Of a stretch of DNA of 64,000 bases, positions 20,485 through 32,110 are shown one piece after another. The notes below the pieces were generated by a model. It had not been told where the DNA came from, did no database searches, and worked only from the letters and a program-made list of their open reading frames with translations. Location: NCBI GenBank assembly GCA_024516155.1, contig JAJJXM010000051.1, positions 372,001-436,000 of the forward strand. The letters run 5' to 3'. A program made the translations under genes and the position numbers. Every line of letters starts with the position of its first letter. Positions within the stretch are counted from its first letter, which is position 1. Source of the stretch: Pyronema omphalodes (lineage: Eukaryota; Ascomycota; Pezizomycetes; Pezizales; Pyronemataceae).

Positions 20485-22360
20485 TTGATATACGCGGATG
20501 TTGAAAATGGGATAATAATTTAGAAATTTTGGGGGGTGTATCATAGATGGGTTGAGAGATGATGGGTTATGTATTTTGCAGTTACACACATTAGGTTGCA
20601 AGGCGTTTGGAATTTAAGATTTAATGAATCGTTTGGTTATGCATCACCAGTACTGCCTGGGAATTTTATGATCATCAATTCGTATTTGGTTAATACTTAC
20701 GTAAAATGAGATAGGAGCTCTGAACCTCTTGGGTACCAAATTAGAGATTTACCAAACCATACAGACTATACTTGCAGGGCCGAGAGGTGCGGGGTTGCGG
20801 GGACATGGTATGATAATCATGGTGGGGTAGGTTGGAGTGTAGTAACAAAGCTGTGTACGTAGCTTTATTTTTCTTTTTGCGCCGAAGTGTTACGATTTAT
20901 CAAGCGGTCCGTGCGCACTGCGGGGATTTATTTTCTTTTTCCCAGAAGTTACTTTTATGGTGGATCATATGTATACGGTGATTTTTTGCTTTTGCTTTTT
21001 TCGGAAATGGGATCGAGATAAGGCATATAGGCAGATGTCCCCGATGGGGGCGATAAAACAAATCGATTGGATGAATGGTTTTAGATGATGCCTACAGTAA
21101 CTATCAGCCTGGTATGATACACTATAAACTGGAAATAAATACCTCATCACCGTTTCCATGGCGCTTTGACCTCTGGACTCTTTATACTAGGTCCTTGATT
21201 CTAGGTTCTGGTTATGTTATGATGTTATGTTGTGATGGTATGATGTTATGTGGTGATGTTATGATGTGTTGTTGTATCCAATTCAGCTTGGAGATACTCA
21301 GTAGTACAAGCATCGTTTAAGCATCCGATAGTTGTGATAAATGTCAAAAGGATAATCCATGTTAAAAGAATTTTGGTGAGGTATACAGTATAGTATGTAA
21401 TGTCTTTATTGATAGTGCTGCCGTTTGTGCTGGATGGTAGAGGATGATCGGGATTGTGATGTTTGGCTGGAGGAATGGGGGGATGGGAATGCGCTGGGGG
21501 ATTGGACATTCAGAACGATACGGAGAAGCTTATGCGGGAGAAAGAGGTTTGTATATGGGATAGAGAGCGATGGGATATGTAAAGAGGTAAGAAAGAGATT
21601 CTTCAGGTGCTCTGACTTCCGTGGGGTGGATTTTGTAATGTAATTGTTGTAATCCGGGTTTTAGATACTCAAGATTCCAGATCCAAAACAATCGGAGATT
21701 GCGGCATTGCTGAGTACCGTGAAGTTCGAATATGTGCAATTTGTTGGAACAATGGTTTATTGCTGTTCAAAGAAGTAGGTTATTGTTACCTAATATTCTC
21801 TTGACAAATCAGAAACGGTTTTATGATTTCAAGTTCTGCGTTCCTTATAAATACAGCGGATAGTAATGTTGATAATAGTGATGGCTAGAATTACGGGTTT
21901 GTGTTACTGAAAAAAGATAGCAGAGTTGGCGGTGTTGCAGTGGTGTTTTGTGAAATAGTATTTTTGGACAGGTGTGAGTTTTGCTTTCCTAGTTTGTGCT
22001 TAACACACTACGTGATTATCTATCCGGTGGAAGCAAGGTCACTTGGGACGTCAAAAGAAATACCCAGGAGATTCTTTTGTAGTACTAAAGATTAATGTAA
22101 GGAATACTCATTGCTCTTCTTGTGTATGAACTTTCAACATTGAGAATCAAACTGAGTGACAAGTCTTTATTCATAGTGCATCACTCGAATCACTACAAAT
22201 CACCAGTCATGCATGATACGCAAATGATTTGTGTATAGTGGCACACACTAGGATTCTCATAGAGTAAGCCAGTAGAGTGACGTTTCAGGCTATAGAACTT
22301 GCTTTGAGGTACAGAAGGTACGTATTAACCACAAAACCTAGGCAATGGAAAGACGAGTGA
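20485..22360. other. intergenic between PRP31 and the LINE insertion
   Basis: 1.9 kb AT-rich region with atgttatgttgtgatg-type low complexity near 21215-21270. No coding region with family features, no RNA gene seen. Confidence 0.5.
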
Positions 22361-23327
22361 TAACCGTGGCAATCTTGATTTGATTTTTGATTTGATTTTA
22401 ATCATACACCGTTCGAGGCCTTTAAGGCCTATACGGGAATCTAAATCCAGTTTTCCTGTCCTCGTGGTCGAAACCACCTAAAGAGGCTACCCTTTCTCCT
22501 GCTTCCCGTGACATCCCCCAAAAATAAGTAAAAACAGAAAAAATGAAAAATAGAAAATAAAAAATCCAACACCTGCCAAAACTCGAATAGTTCCCAGATT
22601 CGTCCACCAATTTCCCCCTGTAAAAACCAAAGAAGAAAAACCGTAAACAACCAAAAGACAAGTAAAGAAAAAAGTTACAAAGCATTCCTAAACACCTGGC
22701 CCTCCCACCCGTGCCTAAACATATCGTCTGCCTATCTCCGTTGCAGCCAAAAATTCCAAGATTGCTTTCGTGAGTCGATCGTCCCTAAAAAGATCCACCA
22801 CTTTCAGCCTTCCCCTCGGCCTTCCCCGTCTCCCCCGTATTCGATCCACCTCTTCTCGGAGCGTTTTAAACTCATTTTTCCACCGAGGGCAATCCCCGAA
22901 TAGATGGCCTCTGGTTTGGCGTTTGTCGGACTGGCACCACCAGCACCTGTCCGAGTCCTTTTTCTTTATGCGTACCAGATGGGTACCGATGAGGGCGTGG
23001 CCCGAAGCAAGCTGAAGGAAGACAGCTGCTCTTCGCTTAGGCAGGGAGACCAGCTCAGGGCGGATTCCCCACTTTTGTCGAGGGCGGAAGGAGCGGCTTT
23101 CCGCGGTGTGCTGACGGATCCAACGACGAGTGATGGATGATGACGTTTCCGTCGCTATGCGATTGAGGTGGGCAAGAGACGCCCAGGACGGGACCGCACA
23201 AACGGGGCCCTCGCACTTCTCCAGCATCAGGGAGTCACACCGATGCTTGGAAGCTTCCTTCGCCACCCTATCTGCCTCCTCATTCTCGGGGATATCGCTG
23301 TGTCTCGGAATCCTAACCGTGGCAATC
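22361..23327 (-). mobile_element. 5'-truncated Tad-like LINE with 14-bp target duplication
   Basis: A 939-bp insertion (22375-23313) is flanked by perfect 14-bp direct repeats TAACCGTGGCAATC at 22361-22374 and 23314-23327. Read on the minus strand it starts inside the RNase H coding region and ends with a 3' UTR and an A/T-rich tail of AATCAAATCAA-type units (about 22375-22400). 5' truncation, a variable-length target duplication and a simple 3' tail are the marks of target-primed reverse transcription by a non-LTR element. Confidence 0.88.
22715..23313 (-). pseudogene. LINE ORF2 C-terminal fragment (RNase H end plus zinc knuckle)
   Basis: About 199 codons of the C terminus of a LINE polyprotein. 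It begins at IPRHSDIPENEEADRVAKEA, the last RNase H motif (usually preceded by W.PGH, here cut off by the truncation). It continues to the zinc-knuckle-like CWWCQSDKRQTRGHLFGDC near the end and stops at 22715. The frame has no stops, so the copy has not been degraded. It has no start codon of its own; the upstream residues come from the target duplication. Endonuclease and reverse transcriptase are absent, so it cannot move by itself. Confidence 0.85.
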
Positions 23328-23715
23328 AAAACACGTGATTCACCAACTAAAATACGTACCGCGTGAGTTATTATGCTGCGGACTACGCTATTATTTGTCT
23401 CACGGTGTCATCAAACTCTAAGGCTGTTATAGTTTAGCTCAAAATCGTCGCGATTGTTCAGCGACGGCAATCAATGTATATCGAGATCCTGGCACAAACA
23501 TCGGCCTCTGTTCTGGCAATCATATTTTATCACTCGTGCTTGTCATTGAACGAATCCCAGTTTTGAATGCATTCAGTTTTTTGTTAATTCCCCTCCCCCG
23601 TTTCCAGAACGGGCCAAGTCATAAAAACTAGCTATAAACAAGAAAGAAAAAACCCCGTAAATTTTCACCCTTCTCCTATGCACATCCCTTGTAATATAGT
23701 CAACTTTAGAACCGC
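23328..23715. other. intergenic between LINE and cutinase 3' end
   Basis: Short spacer holding the cutinase 3' UTR. Nothing else seen. Confidence 0.55.
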
Positions 23716-24658
23716 CTACAACAAGTTCGCAACCCACTGCGCAGCCGCTGCCGCATCAGAACCGTATTCCAAATGCGAACCAATAGGAAGCGGAATTCCC
23801 CGGCAAATAAAATCCCCAGTGCTGCAGAAGGTCTTGACATTCTTATTGATAGATCCTGGGAATGGTTGTCCATTGAATGGGTCACCGAAGACGACAACTC
23901 CGGCAATTTGATTGTAGATTGAGGAGGGGATCTTCGCTGCTCCTTTATGAGCGACTTGAGCTCCTTGGCTACTTTTTATCAACACCAAACTCGATGGTAG
24001 CATAGACGGACGGGGGAATTTACCTGTAGCCAGAGATAACGATCTTTCCCTTGGGGCATTGACGAGCTGCCCGTTGAATCAAAGAAGCCATGCTGTTGAT
24101 TCCCTTCTGATCTCCACCGGTTAAGTAGCCGATTACACCGGCATTGTAGGGGTCTACACCCTGGACTACTACTCGGCTTGGTTCGATCTTTGAGAGTTCG
24201 TCCGCAAAACGGCCGCCGACAATCCAACCCATATTACCTGGCTCTGTTTTAAATTATCAGCCATACATTCTACTCCATTTAAATTCTATTTTGTTGATCA
24301 AAACGGGGTTTTCAAAATCAATGAAATATTGGGGCTTACCAAAAGTTCCCTTTGCAAATATTAAAATGATATCACTGCATTTTCCCGCGGTAATATCACT
24401 ACGAGTCCAGAGTTGACGTTTTGCCAAAGAAGCCGTGTCGTCGATTGGAGCACCTTTTGATTTCAACCCCATCTTGAAGAGCTCGGCAATTGACTTTTGG
24501 GACATTTCGACTCCGTTAATGGTAGTGTTAGGAGCATCTAAGGCGTCGATGGAAGCATCAGGCTGAGCGGTGACTTCAGTCGTGGAGTCAAGCGGGGCTG
24601 CACTACTGCCGAGTGCGGCTGTAAGAAGAAGTGTGAGAGCGAAGTTAAAGAATTGCAT
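23716..24658 (-). CDS. cutinase (secreted serine esterase)
   Basis: Secreted alpha/beta hydrolase that hydrolyses cutin or related polyesters outside the cell. Three exons: 24658-24340, 24243-24024, 23968-23716. Introns are 96 and 55 nt, and the product is 263 residues. The signal peptide is at about 1-20, and a propeptide-like stretch precedes the mature domain. Family motifs in order: CSDIILIFAKGTFEPGNMG (oxyanion region), VQGVDPYNAG, GYSQGAQV with catalytic Ser180 at an exon junction, CSTGDFIC with Asp232, and GSHLEYG with His245. The triad and conserved cysteines are intact. The acceptor of exon 3 was chosen to give GYSQG rather than GYSSQG. A TATAAAT box lies about 100 bases upstream. 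Confidence 0.95.
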
Positions 24659-27600
24659 TTTGGAATCTTTCAGGAGAAAACACTAGAGTAAAGAGGATGC
24701 ACTTGTTACTTGTCGATTCTAAGAGCCAATATGAAACGAACGAGTGGGTTTGGTCAGATTTATAGATGTCTAGGAAGCATCTTGAGTTCATGGTAACGTT
24801 ACAGTAACACTAATCCCGCCGAACCCCTCTTTCCGGAATGTTTTACCACGCTAGGACCCCAGATGATCTCGTTTCCCTACGTTCTGTTTGAGAGTGACAA
24901 GAGCCGTGTTTCACGGATTTGACTAAAAAGGATAGGCTAAGGAAGAATGATGGTCTAGTCTCTAATCGATTGGATGAACAATTCTTGTGTGTTACACACT
25001 TTTTAGTATCCCCGGATTTTCAGCCCTGAAGCTGACCTCTTTTAGAATTTGCGGTATATTAAACTAGCTTTGCCGCTTACTGAAAAGAACCCCAGAAAAA
25101 CAAATCATGAGCGATGGAAAGTAGGAAATGCATACGCTGCTATACGGTTATGGAGTCATATTGCATGTCTATATCGAAGATATTGAAGTCTACTTTACTC
25201 GGCTTTGGATAGCCCCTGGATCGTATATCTATGATATAGAAAAGCCCCTGGTTATCACTATGGATATGGTCACTTGAGCTACTTCAGTATGAAAAAGGAG
25301 CAGACCAACACATATTTCCTTCTGCGTTCACTCAAATATCGAAAATCCAACATTTACCATACTAATTTATTCCTGATGCCTGGTCCTGGTATTCTTTCTT
25401 TTACAAATTGCGGGGGAGTTCGATTTCCGAGTCTTCAATGGAAAAAAAAAAGTGCACCCTGCTTTCCGGCGGCGTAAGATTTCTCCATATTATATTCGGC
25501 GAATAAGGTGTACAAACTACCCATGCCTTGTATACTATTCCCAGCCATCTAAGCCGCTTTAAAACACTATTTCATTTTAGGAGGCTTAGTAAACAGCTAC
25601 ACGTCTTAATCCGGATCCTTCAATTTTCGCAATTAGAGACTTTACCAATGAATTTTCAACAGCGCAATTTTAAGCTGCCCCAGGTCGCTTGCCGCAACTG
25701 AATAGTCTTATGCAGGTACGCATTCGCTTCTTTTCAGGTCTGAGGGGTAAGTTCCATTCTGTGGTTGTCGTTGCCTCCGCTGAATCAATGAGGCTAGTGT
25801 TGTTGGGATTATCTAGCCAATCAAAATGTCTAACTGAATAGCTGAAGCCGACTGGCCGTAACACCTACCGCCGTCAAAAACCCGTCGTAAGCTTTGTACT
25901 CCGGTCTTCCGACACATCCGTAACCAGGGAGATGTTTTTTATGCATTCAATATCTAATCGGGTCGGACATAAATACTCCTCCCAACTTCATCAAGATTCG
26001 GCACGCCTGTGATAACTTTCAGTAACAAAGTACAAGTGTAACTAGAACATGTGAAACCTGACATCAACCATACAAACCCAAGCAGATGGTAATCATAGCT
26101 GAGTTTAAAGTCGGTGTGTAGATATATCTGTATCCAAAATCTCGATCGTGGGTCTGCTGATGCGATACATAACCGCTCTAGTATGACTCGTTTCAAAAAT
26201 AAAATCAAAAAAACATGGGATTTCTGCCTGTTTGAGCAATTCGGCTAATCCCGACTACGAGTTTGACCCGTCATAGACCCTTAAAATGCCGTTCTATGGA
26301 TGCGGGGAACGTTGTGTAACGGCTGTCCCCGGTACTGCCTACATTGTGGGGAAGCGGGGATGCAGGGTCCGGAGTGTTAGCTTCGGCGCAAGTGGTAACG
26401 TTGTTCATATTGATGATTCGGTACGGTAACATATAGACACTAAACATTTGCGGGGATGTTCCATGAACACATCTTTAAGGTATTGCAATGATGAAAGCTT
26501 ATGTCCGCTATATACACACGTTATGCTGTGGCTTTATGTATTACGTGCCGAGGAATACAAGACAGGTGTGCTATTTTAGGATTTGTCAATATCAATTTCT
26601 GATGGAGCGGGTCACGCGGGGAAATACATCGCGGAAAAAAAAGGATGGAATATCAGGTTGTCACTACTTTCCGAGAGAGTTACGGATTTCCGCGCCTAGA
26701 AGTAGGCATAACCAATTTTATAGCTTGTGAGGCCTCGGAGGAAGAATTAGACGGATACATCATGACTCTTGACAAACGTTTTCCGGAGTTCCGCGGATCA
26801 TATTGAGTTCCACTTAGAACATAATTTTTCAACAGTTGTATGTATTATCTCCGAGTTTTATTATGCAGAACGCACACTTCCGGGCGATGTGTTACGCAAA
26901 AGCAAGCAAGCGGATCCACATTACAGCCAGGAACGATCATAGTAGGATCTTATGAAATATTTCTTTCAATCGATTCTTTTACAATCCTAGTTTACTTACA
27001 ACCGGGGCTAACATCATTAGAAATTTATGAAAATTGTGGAATGGCTGATTCGAAGTTCTCGGGGCTAGCTTGTGTTAGTATCGTCTATCATTTATTCCAC
27101 TATGAATGGAAGCAAGAAGTACGAACATAGGAATTGTATAGATAAATATCTGAGGAGGGGAACACTGAGTAATTATTCCCTCTTCTGTACGAAAGAAAAA
27201 ACAATCCAAATTAGCGGCCAGAGAAAAGTAAATCCCCCGAACCATAACCAAAATCCTTCAACCCGTCCTCTAAGACAAAATCTAACCAGGGCCGAACATA
27301 ACTCGACCTCGGAACTACAAGGGGAACATTCTTAATCCCTTTTCTCAATGTATTCAACCATTCCAGCCCGGACTATAGAGAAGTGTATAACAACAAGGGT
27401 TTATCCCTCTTATTACAACTGACTGAGTTACCACTGCCAGCTGGGAATCGGGATGAATGGAGTGTTCTGTGTAGAAGTTTTGTATGACCACGAGAAATTA
27501 TTCTTCATCTCAACGTAAGTGAATCCAAACCTTTTCTTTCTTTGGATAGTCTATGTAGGGATTCATCATCTACGAACGCAAGCGGCGAGAATTGCTTACT

Positions 27601-28549
27601 TCTAGAACTCATGATAGTTGAGCTTGGAATAAGCACAGCTTGGCACTTACTATCAATTCCAAATTTCACGATTCCGACCTGTTTAACTGGATCTTGCACC
27701 GCTACTGGAACTTTGGTTCTCTTCACTTGGATTTACGGTTTCCTATGTAGCAAGGTCTGTTTGCGTGAGGGGTACATTAATATTTTTACAACCTAACAAA
27801 ATATTTTCAACCCCTTAATGAAGAGATCTTCAGAAAGCTTTCGAAAGCCACCAACTGATTGATAAGTATCTTGTAGCCAGTATGAAAAGAGGGAAAAGTC
27901 GGCCTCCGTTATATATTCTGAGCATTTACAGGAGTAAAAATCCGCTTGAGCTCTACTCTAAAGGTTTGTTAATATAAAGCTGATAGAGGAAGAGAGTAGA
28001 TCTGGGTTACTTTAGCTCGGGGTATAGTTCGTTTTTGCCTGAGGTTGGATCTGCGGAGTATACATACAGAATTAGTCACAAATCTTGTAAATATGGCGTG
28101 CTTCATAGATTCGAATGATTTTTAAGACGGCTTATCGGTAGTGAACGACCTTTCAAACTCTCTTGGGCAGAGGCAATCAACACGGGATATCATGATATAC
28201 TTCATCGTTCTTATATATATTAATTTCCTGCACTCAAGACTTTATCAAACGATACTGATAAGAGTATTCACAACTATCCTTACAACTTGATAAATCGCTC
28301 ACCAGCAGAAAAAAAAAACATTCGTATTTACGTCATAATCTTAAGGTTAGGAACGGTCAAGAAATTCAAATCAAATCAAATATTGGTATTCAAAGATTGG
28401 ATGTACACAGAAGCAAAAAATACATTGGCAAATAAGACCCGCATTTCAAAATATGGCTATGACCATTTGTTTAAATACCCTATTGCAACAGTTTTGTTGA
28501 TTAGAAAGCAGTTCTTATAACTGTTAGAGAGAGATGAGGAGGTAGGACT
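24659..28549. other. AT-rich gene-poor region
   Basis: Nearly 4 kb with short frames only and no family motif on either strand. It includes the cutinase promoter at its left end and scattered A-runs (25441-25450, 28310-28319). No terminal repeats or target duplications were found by eye. It may include old transposon debris, but nothing can be named. Confidence 0.45.
24758..24765 (-). promoter_or_regulatory. TATA box of the cutinase gene
   Basis: CTATAAAT on the minus strand, about 100 bases upstream of the cutinase ATG, with an agccaat element (24724-24730) between it and the gene. Position fits a TATA promoter. Motif only. Confidence 0.45.
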
Positions 28550-30342
28550 TACTTGGAGCGGAGATCTCAGCATGGCGGAGCCGGGAAGGCCAGATAAATG
28601 AGATGGATTTCCTGTTGTTAATGACTTGATGGGTTCAGTACATACTTCTGAAAGCCTCTTCTGAATATTCTAGGGTATACAAACGTTGTCTTCGGCAAAG
28701 GGCCCAAAGCTCGCTCAGTTGATAAAAACTCTAGACCATTGAGCGTGGAAAAGAGGCGAGTCGCTGTGGCATGAAGTTAGTAAAACTTTCTCAAAGCCAA
28801 AAAAGGTGTTCAAATATTAAGCATATGGAGAAATTCCGAGAGACTCACGCAACCGGTTCATGCTGTTAATTACAGCCAAAGGAATCGTAGGTGCTTGTCG
28901 TTCAGTTTCCTATTGAAAGATCTTTATCAAATCAGCAATTTGTTTTGCTAACGGCTTAGATACTTGGAACCCGGAACTTGGAAGGAGCCACGAACCGAGT
29001 TGTCGAAGGGGACTGGGGATCTGCTGTTGTCCTACTTTGCGTAAAACTCTCTAAAGGTAAAGCGGCTTAGCAAAGGCTTAGAAGCGGTAGATTGGGATCA
29101 GTGTACCTGATGTGGTAGATCTCCGTCTTCGTCCAGGGTTGGATCTGGGAAGGACCACGAAGAAATCCTCGTTGGAAAGCACAGCCGATGGCGGGCGTCA
29201 TTCATCAAGCCGTATTGAATAATCTGCCGCATCCCATTTAGTCAGTCAGCGGTCCTTAAAGCCAAAATCGTATTCTGCATCAAGTGTAACTAACCAAACA
29301 GTGATTTGGGGGAACAAACAGAACAGACCAAATACCCTGTTGGGAAATGGCAGTGGACAAGACCAACCAGGACCCTTGCAGGTTTGCTGGACAGTCGGAC
29401 ACAGGTGTGTCGAAGGATTGGTAGATCCTTCCGAGAGAACAGCAATCGGCTGTGTCCGCCTTCACCTAAATTTGTGGTAATTAGTATTAGAACTTCTGAA
29501 TAATGAGGGTAATCTAGGAGCAGATGAGGCTAGGTACTTACCTGTTGGCACTGACTTCACCGTAGGCCAAACTGAATCTCGTCAAAAATGTAGACGGATT
29601 GGAAGGAGGGAGGAGAGGAAGAAGTGTAAGGGATCTGGGCTTGTTGTTTGCAAAGCCCACACCAGTCCAATTTTGGATAAATACGAGGAGGAAGGAGGAG
29701 GCGGCAAATCGTAGTCGTAATCGCATGTAGTTGAAGTCGAATCATCGAAGAGCAGGAAGAGAAAGGCTTTCGACAGGCTCCGGTTTAGCCAGAAAGGAAC
29801 AAGAAGAGAGATTTCCCTTTCCTTTATCTTTTCGTTGGCTCAGTCTCCAGCAGTTACCCGTAAAGAGGGGGGACGGGGGCTCGACATTGGATCGTGAGAT
29901 AAGCTCTTGGGCCGGGGACTATCGAGATCGGAAAGAGCGTCGATAGAAAAGCTCAACAGAGTTTTGAAAGGGAGCTCTTGCCGTTTACCACAGTTGGTTC
30001 AATCCAAATTTGGATTCGGTTGGGTGGAGTGCGGGAAGAAGGGCGGGGAGGAGGGCGGGCACTGAATCCGTGGTCGGATAAAAATGCAAAAAGAAAAAAC
30101 TCGCTGTGGGGAACTGAAGTAGCCTCAGGATAAATGGAAGTCAGTGATAGAATCGACAGAAAGCCATAACGAAGAGGAGGCTTAAAATAATGACGAGGAT
30201 CACAGTTTACCTCTGTTCCTCGCAACTGCAACCCCCCTGCTACCGCTGGTGGACTTTCGAGGTTCTGGGTACTTTCTAGAACCGTTACACGATTTTGTGA
30301 CGGCTTTTCAGCAGTTATAGTTCGCACAAATCTAGAGAACAT
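28550..30342 (-). other. possible orphan multi-exon gene
   Basis: On the minus strand, less AT-rich than its flanks, with open stretches separated by splice-like signals. An ATG at 30342 (MFSRFVRTITAEKPSQNRV) runs to a gtaaac donor near 30218. Further open pieces occur at about 29760-29900, 29530-29726 (hydrophobic start MRLRLRFAASSFLLVFIQ, ending at a GTAAGT donor), 29290-29460, about 29110-29225 and 28850-28915. No piece matches a family I know, and I could not build one unambiguous frame through all of them. It could be a gene, several genes, or relic sequence. Confidence 0.25.
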
Positions 30343-32110
30343 GCTATATCCACATTTTAAACTGTGAGGTGGGGTGGCGATCGTGCGAGGATATTTTAGG
30401 AGTGTCGCAGTTCGGCAAAGCTAAGTGGCAGGCTATGAGGCGACAAAGCATTTGAAAATCGAACATGAACGGTAAAAGCAAGCAAAGCTATAATCCTCGC
30501 CATAGAACTATCGTCTAAAAAGAGGCTCACCATTAATTTTCTGAACGTCTCATGATTCGGTGCTGTGCAAGTTTCATTTTGTAAACGAAGATAGGCTGTA
30601 AAAACCGTTTACAAACAAACTATTAATTTAACATTGTATTCCGCTGAAGCCTAAATAACTTACGAGCTTCCGGAACTTATTTTCCTGTCTCACAAACTAA
30701 GAACGAGAGACGACAGATGGTTTCACAGGAACTGTTTCCAATCGCTACCGAGACAGCGGAGAGTTTGAAACACGCGGGTGATATCTGCGCCTTGGGTAAA
30801 GAAGCCGGATCACGTGACCACAAACGAGTGATAGCAAAACGAAGATCCACTGCTCTCCCTTTACAGGAAGGAACTGATATTTACATTCATAGCAGAATTT
30901 ATACTTGGGTTTGGGAGTTTACAGGTACGTTCTGTTATATTCCACAGCAATTATACCAGTGATTTACCCCCTTGCCCTGATTCCAGATCCGAGACTTAGA
31001 AAAACATAAGTTGATGGTTTAACGCAAGGGACGCTATGCTGACTGTAAAAAGCGCTATCGTGCACGTCATCTATCAAAGTGTCGTTGAGTGTGTTTTGCA
31101 TCCACAAAATATCACGGCTTGATAACACTTCAGCTGTTTCTCTTCCCTCAGGACTTGATATAACCACGTCTAATGATGCTGATAAGCGTAGCAGCTACCT
31201 CCCCTCTTTATAGATTCGTATAAAAGATATTTCGTATTATGAGCATCAGTAAAAATTAGTTGCAAAAAACAAGCCTTGCTGCTTCCTCCTTGTAATGGTT
31301 TTTCCTGCGCATGATTCTAGGGAGTCATGTGCACAGCGTTCTCTACCCGGACCTACATATCGAGTGACAACTGATGAAGACAGTTGCCAATGTATGCCAA
31401 GCCACAGTTAGTGATTATAATCCCAGCCAAGCCACACTGATGACGCATGTCCGGACGCAACCGGGGGCACACGCGCTCCATTCCATGTTGATGGATGAAA
31501 TGAGATGCAAGTGGCAGCGCGACGTGTTTAGTTTGCGGAGATGATGATTGGTGTTGAGCGATGATGAGATTTGATATATTTCATAAAAAAAAGTTCCGAG
31601 TTCCATATGTAGAGATGTCTATAGAATACCGGATGAAAAGAGCTTTAAAAACAGTTAAAGTTCAGATCAAGCAAGGAGTCCCTTGAACTTCGCATGATAT
31701 CAACGAGACTCCTGACGTCGCAAACATGTTTGTTCCCTTACTCTGCCAGCTACAACACCCCCACTCCTCCAAGTGCGCTTTCCGCAGGAAATATTTTGCG
31801 CGTCAAATCGTCATCTAAATTCCTCTTGTTCAGTTACTCGGCGTCACCTGCTGGTCATCACATCTGCCCTCCTCGCCTCTGTACTCACTACTGCCAGTAT
31901 CCCTGTCGCGCTGCTTCACAACAACTTTCCTCCCGCCTCCGCCGCCGCCGAGAACGAACAGCTTGCAAAAGCAGGCAAAGCAGAGACTCCACCCGAACAG
32001 CTGGAAAGAGAAGGGGAACCACCAAGCAGAGACTGCCACGAAAACGAGGGGCCCACCAACGCGCAGCAGTCCAAAGGGCCTAGTCAGTCCAATTACTGAC
32101 GATCAAGATC
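30343..32110. other. intergenic, NEO1 promoter side
   Basis: AT-rich to about 31690, then a C-rich leader before NEO1. Two overlapping open frames at 31694-32099 read as Ser/Pro/Arg-rich leader sequence rather than protein. No gene supported. Confidence 0.5.

Noticed and set aside
31773..32099. 108-codon frame with a hydrophobic stretch upstream of NEO1
   Set aside because: It ends just before the NEO1 start, overlaps another open frame, and reads as C-rich 5' leader; no family features.
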